A stretch of DNA of 10,292 bases, from the NCBI GenBank assembly GCA_020722625.1, contig DYKK01000094.1, positions 1 to 10,292 of the forward strand, in the 5' to 3' direction. This document shows, piece by piece, positions 6,095 to 10,292 of the stretch; position 1 is the first letter of the stretch, and every line of letters begins with the position of its first letter. The DNA comes from Anaeromyxobacter dehalogenans (GTDB lineage Bacteria; Myxococcota_A; UBA9042; DTJE01). Below the pieces are notes generated by a model. That model made no database searches. It was not told the DNA's origin and worked only from the letters and a program-made list of their open reading frames with translations. The position numbers and the translations under genes were made by a program.

Positions 6095-6877
6095 TCACGA
6101 CCCCCGGAACTCCGGGCGCCTCTTCGCGAGGAACGCCCGCATCCCCTCTTTCTGGTCCGCGGAATCGAACAGGGTCGCGAAGACCGCGGCCTCGGTGCGC
6201 AGGGCCGCGTCCAGGGGCACGCTCAGGCCGTCATGGATCAGGCGCTTCGCCGCCTGGACCGCGAGCGGCCCGCGCGACGCGATCTGGCCGGCCAGTTTCC
6301 GGACCTCGGCCATCAGGTCCCCGGGCTCGGTCACCCGGTTCACGAGGCCCAGCCGGCACGCCTCCTCCGCGGGCCAGGTGTTGCCCGACAGGATCCACTC
6401 CATCGCCGCGCCGCGGCCGATGGCGCGGGCCAGGCGTGCCGTGCCCCCGAAGCCGGGAATGATGCCCAGCTGGACCTCCGGCTGCCCGAAGACCGCGGTG
6501 CGGCTCGCGATCACGATGTCGCACGCGAGCGCGACCTCGCACCCCCCGCCGAGCGCGTACCCGTTCACGGCCGCGATCACGACCCGCGGCATCCGCTCCA
6601 GCATCGAGCAGACCGTGTGCCCGGCCTCGGCGAACCGGGCGGCCCCGGACGGACCCAGGTCGCTCATCTCGGCGATGTCCGCGCCCGCGATGAACGCCTT
6701 GTCCCCGGTCCCGGTCAGGACCAGGACCGCGCACCCCTCCCGGTTCCACACCTCCCACACGGCCTCCTTGATCTCCTTCAGGGTCGCAGAGTTCAGGGCG
6801 TTCAGGACCGCGGGCCGCGCGACGGTCAGGACCGACACGGGCCCGTCGTGTTCGAGGGTGATGTTCTGGAAGGACAT
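6095..6877 (-). CDS. Enoyl-CoA hydratase (crotonase family)
   Basis: A 260-aa cytoplasmic crotonase, the family's usual length. It shows AFIAGADIAEM (61-71; oxyanion-hole strand), NGYALGGGCEVALACD (105-120) with catalytic-type Glu114, and FGQPEVQLGIIPGFGGT (130-146) with the second catalytic-type Glu134. Having both glutamates favours a true hydratase, hydrating 2-enoyl-CoA (probably short chain, crotonyl-CoA) to 3-hydroxyacyl-CoA or the reverse. ATG 6877 has GAGGTG 4 nt upstream. It lies 52 nt downstream of the thiolase gene on the same strand, probably co-transcribed, pointing to beta-oxidation, branched or amino-acid acyl-CoA breakdown, or the butyryl/3-hydroxybutyryl-CoA route. No 3-hydroxyacyl-CoA dehydrogenase is present in the window. 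Chain-length specificity cannot be read from sequence. Confidence 0.93.
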   Translation of the reverse strand: MSFQNITLEHDGPVSVLTVARPAVLNALNSATLKEIKEAVWEVWNREGCAVLVLTGTGDKAFIAGADIAEMSDLGPSGAARFAEAGHTVCSMLERMPRVVIAAVNGYALGGGCEVALACDIVIASRTAVFGQPEVQLGIIPGFGGTARLARAIGRGAAMEWILSGNTWPAEEACRLGLVNRVTEPGDLMAEVRKLAGQIASRGPLAVQAAKRLIHDGLSVPLDAALRTEAAVFATLFDSADQKEGMRAFLAKRRPEFRGS

Positions 6878-6929
6878 GGGTCACCTCGTCCGTTCGCGCG
6901 CGGTCGGACCGCGCCGCCGACCACCCCGA

Positions 6930-8108
6930 TCAACCTGCCTCGACGAGCATGGCCACGGCCTCGCCGCCCCCGATGCACAGGCTCGCCACGCCCCGCCGGG
7001 CCCCCCGGGCCTTCATCGCGTAGAGCAAGGTCGTCAGGATCCGGGCCCCGCTCGCCCCGATCGGGTGCCCGATCGCCACGGCCCCGCCGTTCACGTTCAC
7101 CCGCGCGGGGTCCAGGCCCACGATCTCGTTCACCGCCAGGCTGACCACGGCGAAGGCCTCGTTGATCTCGTACAGGTCCACGTCGTCCTTGCCGAGCCCC
7201 GTCTTCGCGAGCAGCGCCTGGATCGCATACGCCGGCGCCGTCGTGAACCACGCCGGGTCCTGGGCGTGCTGCGTGGCCGCCACGATGCGGGCGAGCGGCT
7301 TCGCCCCCGCGGCCTCCGCGGCCTGCCGGGACATCACGACCACCGCCGCGGCCCCGTCGTTGATGGACGAGGCGTTCCCCGCGGTCACGGTCCCGTCCTT
7401 CTGGAAGGCGGGCCTCAGGGTGGGGATCTTGTCAATGCGCCCGCGGCCCGGCTCCTCGTCCGTGTCCACGACCACCGGGTCCCCCCGCTTCTGCGGGACC
7501 GTGACCGGCACGATCTCGTCCCGGAACCGCCCCTCCGCGATGGCGGCCTGGGCGCGCCGGTAGGACTCCGCGGCGAACGCATCCTGGGCCTCGCGCGAGA
7601 TCCCACGCTCGGCCGCGCACTTCTCGGCCGCCATGCCCATGTGGAAGTCGTTGTACGGGTCCCACAGGCCGTCCTTGATCATCAGGTCCACGACCTGTCC
7701 GTTGCCCATGCGATACCCGGTCCGGGCCGCCTCGAGCGCGTAAGGGGCGAGGCTCATGTTCTCCATGCCGCCGGCCACCACGCACTCCGCGTCCCCGGCC
7801 CGCACGGCCTGGGCCGCCATCATCACGGTCTTGAGGCCGGACCCGCAGACCTTGTGGACCGTGGTGCACGGCACGGAATCGGGCAGGCCCGCGAAGATCG
7901 CGGCCTGGCGCGCGGGGGCCTGTCCGATCCCCCCTTGCAGGACGCAGCCCATCAAGACCTCGTCCACCTGGTCCCCCGGCACGCCGGCCCTCCTCAATGC
8001 CTCGGCGATGGCCACGGCCCCCAGGCGCGGGGCCGGAACCGTGGACAGACTCCCCAGGAAGGACCCGACCGGGGTCCTCGCGGCACCAACGATGACGACA
8101 TCTCTCAT
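6930..8108 (-). CDS. Acetyl-CoA C-acetyltransferase (thiolase II type)
   Basis: A 392-aa thiolase that interconverts two acetyl-CoA with acetoacetyl-CoA, or more generally cleaves 3-ketoacyl-CoA. All active-site elements are present: nucleophile Cys88 in HKVCGSGLK, the NEAFA segment, His348 in GGAVAIGHPIGASGAR, and Cys378 in SLCIGGGEA. These numbers nearly coincide with the classical biosynthetic thiolase (Cys89/His348/Cys378). The start is ATG 8108 (MRDVVIVGAARTP), which has GGAGGG 5 nt upstream; a longer frame from 8129 would add seven residues lacking family similarity. It is the first gene of a two-gene unit with the enoyl-CoA hydratase. It is transcribed divergently from the HAD phosphatase, across an intergenic region carrying a perfect palindrome that may regulate it. 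AtoB/PhaA-like by motifs; the exact pathway is not decided. Confidence 0.95.
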   Translation of the reverse strand: MRDVVIVGAARTPVGSFLGSLSTVPAPRLGAVAIAEALRRAGVPGDQVDEVLMGCVLQGGIGQAPARQAAIFAGLPDSVPCTTVHKVCGSGLKTVMMAAQAVRAGDAECVVAGGMENMSLAPYALEAARTGYRMGNGQVVDLMIKDGLWDPYNDFHMGMAAEKCAAERGISREAQDAFAAESYRRAQAAIAEGRFRDEIVPVTVPQKRGDPVVVDTDEEPGRGRIDKIPTLRPAFQKDGTVTAGNASSINDGAAAVVVMSRQAAEAAGAKPLARIVAATQHAQDPAWFTTAPAYAIQALLAKTGLGKDDVDLYEINEAFAVVSLAVNEIVGLDPARVNVNGGAVAIGHPIGASGARILTTLLYAMKARGARRGVASLCIGGGEAVAMLVEAG

Positions 8109-8138
8109 GGAAACCCTCCGTGAGTTCAACCGGCCTGG

Positions 8139-8167
8139 AACCTACCCCCGGACCGCGCGGAAATCAA
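8139..8167 (-). promoter_or_regulatory. Candidate promoter for the thiolase operon
   Basis: On the minus strand TTGATT (8167-8162; 4 of 6), a 17-nt spacer and TAGGTT (8144-8139; weak, 3 of 6). The -35 overlaps the left arm of the palindrome at 8164-8171, so a protein bound there would be expected to block or contact polymerase. Weak as a promoter on its own; the link to the palindrome is the reason to list it. Confidence 0.35.
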
Positions 8168-8190
8168 TGAGAATCGTGCCACCTCATTGA
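8164..8190. promoter_or_regulatory. Perfect 8-bp inverted repeat, operator-like, in divergent intergenic region
   Basis: TCAATGAG (8164-8171) and CTCATTGA (8183-8190) are exact reverse complements separated by 11 nt, an AT-richer island in GC-rich DNA. The centres of the arms are about 19 bp apart, nearly two helical turns, which suits a dimeric regulator. Both arms run into outward-facing -35-like hexamers: TTGACA (8187-8192) on the plus strand and TTGATT (8167-8162) on the minus strand. The binding protein is unknown; no regulator gene is in the window. Confidence 0.6.
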
Positions 8191-8192
8191 CA
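8187..8192 (+). promoter_or_regulatory. -35-like hexamer TTGACA facing the HAD gene
   Basis: A perfect TTGACA begins in the right arm of the palindrome. No convincing -10 is seen 15-19 nt downstream (best TGTCAG at 8208-8213), so the promoter is unproven. Confidence 0.3.
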
Positions 8193-8238
8193 CGGTTCCC
8201 GGGGCTCTGTCAGGCTCGCATCGGTCCCCCGGGGGCGG

Positions 8239-9060
8239 ATGTCCATGCGCGAGGTCATCCCGGGTTCCCTGAAACGCCTGTCGTCCGTCCGGGCCTTCGC
8301 CCTGGACCTGGACGGGACCACCTGGCTCGGGGACCGGCTCCTGCCCGGGGCCCGCGCCCTCAAGGGCCTTCTGGACGCCCGGGGGATCCCCGTGGTCTTC
8401 GTGACCAACAACTCGTCGCGCGGCCGCGACGACTACGTGAAGCGACTGAACCGGCTCGGGGTCGCCACCCACCCGCGGGAGGTCCTGACGTCCGGCGAGG
8501 CCACCATCGCCTTTCTCCGGCGACACCGCCCGGATGCCCGCGTGTTCCTGGTCGGGACCCCTTCCCTGGTCCGCGAGTTCCGCGACGGGGGCGTTTCCCT
8601 CGCGGACGACCCCTCGGGGGCGGACACGGTGGTCCTGGGCTTCGACACGGGCCTGACCTACCGGAAGATGCGCGACCTGTGCGACCTCGTGCGGCGCGGG
8701 GCCTTCTTCGTGGCGACCCACCCGGACATCGTCTGCCCGGTCCCGGGCGGCCCCTGGCCGGACGTGGGGGCCTTCCTCGCCCTGGTCGAGGCCGCCACGG
8801 GCCGCCGGCCCGACGAGGTCATCGGCAAACCCGGCCCCCGCATGGTCGAGGCCCTGTGCGAGCGTCTCGGCGAACCCCGAGACCGCATCGCCTTCGTCGG
8901 GGACCGGCTCTACACGGACGTGAGGATGGCCCGGGCCGCGGGGATGCTCGCGGTCCTGGTCCTGTCGGGCGAGGCGCGCGAGGACGACCTCGCGGGGACC
9001 GAGCATCCCCCCCACCTGGTCTTCCGGGACCTCGACGAACTGCGACAGCGGCTCGCGTGA
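8239..9060 (+). CDS. HAD-superfamily hydrolase, subfamily IIA (NagD/phosphoglycolate-phosphatase-like)
   Basis: A 273-aa cytoplasmic HAD phosphatase of class IIA, with the cap inserted between motifs II and III. Motif I is LDLDGTT (22-28; nucleophile Asp23, acid/base Asp25), motif II is FVTNNSSR (54-61), motif III Lys197 is in IGKPGPRM (196-202 region), and motif IV is VGDRLYTDVRMA (220-231; Asp222, Asp227). The TNNSS form of motif II and GKP followed by GDRL-TD are characteristic of the NagD/AraL/PGP group, which dephosphorylate small sugar phosphates or nucleotides with broad specificity. The physiological substrate cannot be inferred. ATG 8239 is used; an alternative in-frame ATG lies two codons later, and only a G-rich stretch stands in for a ribosome site. 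It is divergent from thiolase and ends 19 nt from the convergent epimerase gene. Confidence 0.92.
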   Translation: MSMREVIPGSLKRLSSVRAFALDLDGTTWLGDRLLPGARALKGLLDARGIPVVFVTNNSSRGRDDYVKRLNRLGVATHPREVLTSGEATIAFLRRHRPDARVFLVGTPSLVREFRDGGVSLADDPSGADTVVLGFDTGLTYRKMRDLCDLVRRGAFFVATHPDIVCPVPGGPWPDVGAFLALVEAATGRRPDEVIGKPGPRMVEALCERLGEPRDRIAFVGDRLYTDVRMARAAGMLAVLVLSGEAREDDLAGTEHPPHLVFRDLDELRQRLA

Positions 9061-9079
9061 CGCGCCCGACGCCTCCCGG

Positions 9080-10066
9080 TCACATCCGGCCCGTGTCCCG
9101 GGCCCACCGCACCGTCTCCTCCACCCCCTCCCGGAGCGAGACCTCCGGGACGTACCCGAGGTCCTCCCGCGCGGCCGAGCAACCTGCGACCCAGTACCGG
9201 GCCTCGGCCTCCCGGACCTTGTCCCGCGACATCACCACCGCCGTCCGGGTCACGCGGCCCCACGTCTCCCACGCCCACGCCCCGGCCAGCGCGGCCCAGC
9301 GCGGGATCCGGACCACGCGCACCCACTTCCCCAGCACGCCGGACACCACCGCCGCCATCTCGGTCCACGTGTGCGGCGCCCCGTCGTCCACCGGATAGAC
9401 CATCCTCGGCGTCCGCTCCAGGCGCACGGCGGTTGTCACGGCCCTCGCGCAGTCCCTCGCGTGGATCACGCTGACCACCTGTCCGGGGTCCACGGCCGGG
9501 AGGATACGTAGCCGCGCCGCCACCTGGAAGACCTTCAGGAACTCGATGTCCCGAGGCCCATAGATAATCGGGGGTCGAATAATCGTGACCGACAGGTCCC
9601 CCGCCCGCGCGACCACCGCCCGCTCCCCGCCGAGTTTGCTCCGCCCGTAGGCAGTCAGCGGGGCCTCGGGGCGGTCCGGAGGACGCTCGCCCGGCCCGTC
9701 CCCGGGTCCCTGGGCCGCGATGGAAGACACCAGGACGAAGCGCTTCCCGCGGCCTCGGCGGACCATCGCGTCCGCGAGCCGCGCCGTCCCCTCCACGTTG
9801 ACCCGGTGGAAGTCGGCCGTCCGCGCCGCCTTCACGAGCCCGGCCACGTGGACCACGGCATCGCACCGCCTCAGGGCCTCCTCCACGGCCCGCATCCCTC
9901 CGGCCGCGTCGAGGTCCCCGAGGCAGACTTCCGCTCCCAGCCCCCTCAGGCGCCCTGCGCGGCGCTCGTCCCGGGCCAGGGCGACCACGTCCAGCCCCTC
10001 CTGCGCCAGGGCCTCGGCCACGTGCGACCCCAAGAACCCCGTCCCGCCCGTCAGGAAGACCGTCAT
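9080..10066 (-). CDS. NAD-dependent epimerase/dehydratase (extended SDR)
   Basis: A 328-aa extended short-chain dehydrogenase. The Rossmann NAD(P)-binding motif TGGTGFLGSH (6-15) is followed by an acidic GDLDA turn (50-54), HVAGLV (73-78), the active-site Ser in VLVSSIAA (111-118) and YGRSK (Tyr140, Lys144). RPPIIYGPRD (164-173) is the usual family motif after the catalytic helix. Such enzymes modify nucleotide sugars or act on steroid- or dihydroflavonol-like substrates; the type with an NVEGTARLADA segment is diverse, and I cannot name a substrate. The start is ATG 10066, because AAAGGAGG lies 6 nt upstream (10073-10080) and the glycine motif then sits at the very N-terminus. A longer frame from 10129 would translate repeat DNA and is rejected. 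The structured repeat copy 2 fills its upstream region. Confidence 0.92.
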   Translation of the reverse strand: MTVFLTGGTGFLGSHVAEALAQEGLDVVALARDERRAGRLRGLGAEVCLGDLDAAGGMRAVEEALRRCDAVVHVAGLVKAARTADFHRVNVEGTARLADAMVRRGRGKRFVLVSSIAAQGPGDGPGERPPDRPEAPLTAYGRSKLGGERAVVARAGDLSVTIIRPPIIYGPRDIEFLKVFQVAARLRILPAVDPGQVVSVIHARDCARAVTTAVRLERTPRMVYPVDDGAPHTWTEMAAVVSGVLGKWVRVVRIPRWAALAGAWAWETWGRVTRTAVVMSRDKVREAEARYWVAGCSAAREDLGYVPEVSLREGVEETVRWARDTGRM

Positions 10067-10072
10067 CGGGAG

Positions 10073-10080
10073 CCTCCTTT
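10073..10080 (-). promoter_or_regulatory. Strong Shine-Dalgarno of the epimerase gene
   Basis: AAAGGAGG on the minus strand with a 6-nt spacer to ATG 10066. It lies just outside the repeat, which begins near 10088, and it decides the start codon. Confidence 0.8.
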
Positions 10081-10087
10081 CAGAATT

Positions 10088-10290
10088 CCCACGATCCGCC
10101 ACCCCGATCTCGGCAGCACGACGGAACACCTTGATCTGTCGCGGTCTCGTGGCAGCCGCGACTGGGGCCCCGGCTTCCCGCGCAGGGAGCGAAGCGACCG
10201 AGCGGGAGAGGACGTGCCGGTGGCACGTCCGATAGCCGGGGGAAGTCGCGGCCCCAGGGTGGTGAAATGATACGAAGCAAATTTCATGTC
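10088..10290. repeat. Structured dispersed repeat, copy 2 (expanded form)
   Basis: Same orientation as copy 1 at 104-230. It shares the 76-nt left block (10088-10163) and the 50-nt right block (10241-10290), but has 76 more nucleotides between them, exactly inside the loop of the central hairpin. CACGA (10090-10094) pairs with TCGTG (10147-10151); a further pair, C10089-G10152, is present here but mismatched at the matching position in copy 1. The final dyad is TGAAAT (10263-10268) with ATTTCA (10281-10286). The element may extend beyond the window end. It lies upstream of the epimerase gene and may be part of its leader or promoter. Confidence 0.85.
10155..10252. other. Nested multi-branch stem-loop inside repeat copy 2
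   Basis: The outer stem GCCGCGACT (10155-10163) / AGTCGCGGC (10244-10252) is kept from copy 1. Inside it are a second stem CCCCGGCT (10168-10175) / AGCCGGGG (10234-10241) and two side-by-side hairpins: TCCCGC (10176-10181) / GCGGGA (10202-10207), and GGACGTGCC (10210-10218) / GGCACGTCC (10222-10230) with a GGT loop. Together they form a branched, cloverleaf-like fold by Watson-Crick pairing. No tRNA features (no plausible anticodon or T-loop) are seen. Confidence 0.7.
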
Positions 10291-10292
10291 TA

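Noticed and set aside
6195..8123. 642-aa plus-strand frame opposite the thiolase and enoyl-CoA hydratase
   Set aside because: Low-complexity shadow of two clearly recognised minus-strand enzymes.
10067..10129. Longer N-terminus for the epimerase starting at 10129
   Set aside because: The extra 21 residues are translated repeat DNA, and the strong AAAGGAGG with the Rossmann motif fixes the start at 10066.
10155..10252. tRNA-like or CRISPR-like element in repeat copy 2
   Set aside because: The branched fold lacks anticodon, T-loop and CCA-end features, and there is no array of spaced repeats.
10267..10272. TATCAT on the minus strand in repeat copy 2 as a -10 of a promoter within the repeat
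   Set aside because: The matching -35 would fall partly beyond the window end, and the equivalent position in copy 1 (TTTCAT) has no -35 at proper spacing.
104..10290. The two repeat copies as ends of a composite transposon or genomic island carrying the window's genes
   Set aside because: The enclosed genes are mostly housekeeping with uniform composition, no transposase or integrase is present, and the copies differ by indel and substitutions. A dispersed intergenic repeat is the simpler reading.

Overview
This is a very GC-rich bacterial window. The organism is probably a member of the Myxococcota or a related former-Deltaproteobacteria lineage. The main clue is a secreted matrixin-type metalloprotease with many Cys-rich repeats that ends in a MYXO-CTERM-like tail (Gly-rich linker, Cys, hydrophobic helix, Arg cluster). 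The phylum is an inference; no rRNA or tRNA gene is present to anchor it.

Layout. Positions 1-332 are non-coding and hold the first copy of a structured repeat. Next come mutY (333-1406, +), whose C-terminal domain has an intact MutT-type Nudix box, and a small FtsB/DivIC-like division protein (1480-1767, +). Convergent to these is an inositol-monophosphatase/CysQ-family phosphatase (1802-2611, -). A divergent promoter region leads to an unrecognised 124-aa protein with an acidic Pro-rich repeat tail and a hexalysine end (2722-3096, +). A two-gene secretion unit follows: a 195-aa exported protein (3199-3786, +) translationally coupled through an ATGA overlap to the 767-aa metalloprotease (3783-6086, +). 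On the minus strand, thiolase (6930-8108) and enoyl-CoA hydratase (6095-6877) form a small CoA-thioester operon. A 27-bp palindrome lies between the thiolase and the divergent HAD-IIA phosphatase (8239-9060, +). An extended-SDR NAD-dependent epimerase (9080-10066, -) closes the coding part, and the second copy of the structured repeat lies directly upstream of it (10088-10290).

Most genes are ordinary housekeeping or metabolic functions, with no obvious defence, mobile or biosynthetic system. The most unusual content is four things. (1) A dispersed, hairpin-rich, apparently non-coding repeat occurs at both ends of the window; its central hairpin has a 4-nt loop in one copy and about 80 nt of nested stem-loops in the other. 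(2) The MutY keeps the catalytic and substrate-recognition residues of MutT. (3) The secreted metalloprotease operon shows a recent internal duplication of Cys-rich units. (4) An operator-like palindrome has arms that run into outward-facing -35-like hexamers.

Three convergent gene pairs meet with gaps of 34, 8 and 19 nt, with no visible intrinsic terminator (hairpin plus T-run) in any of them.
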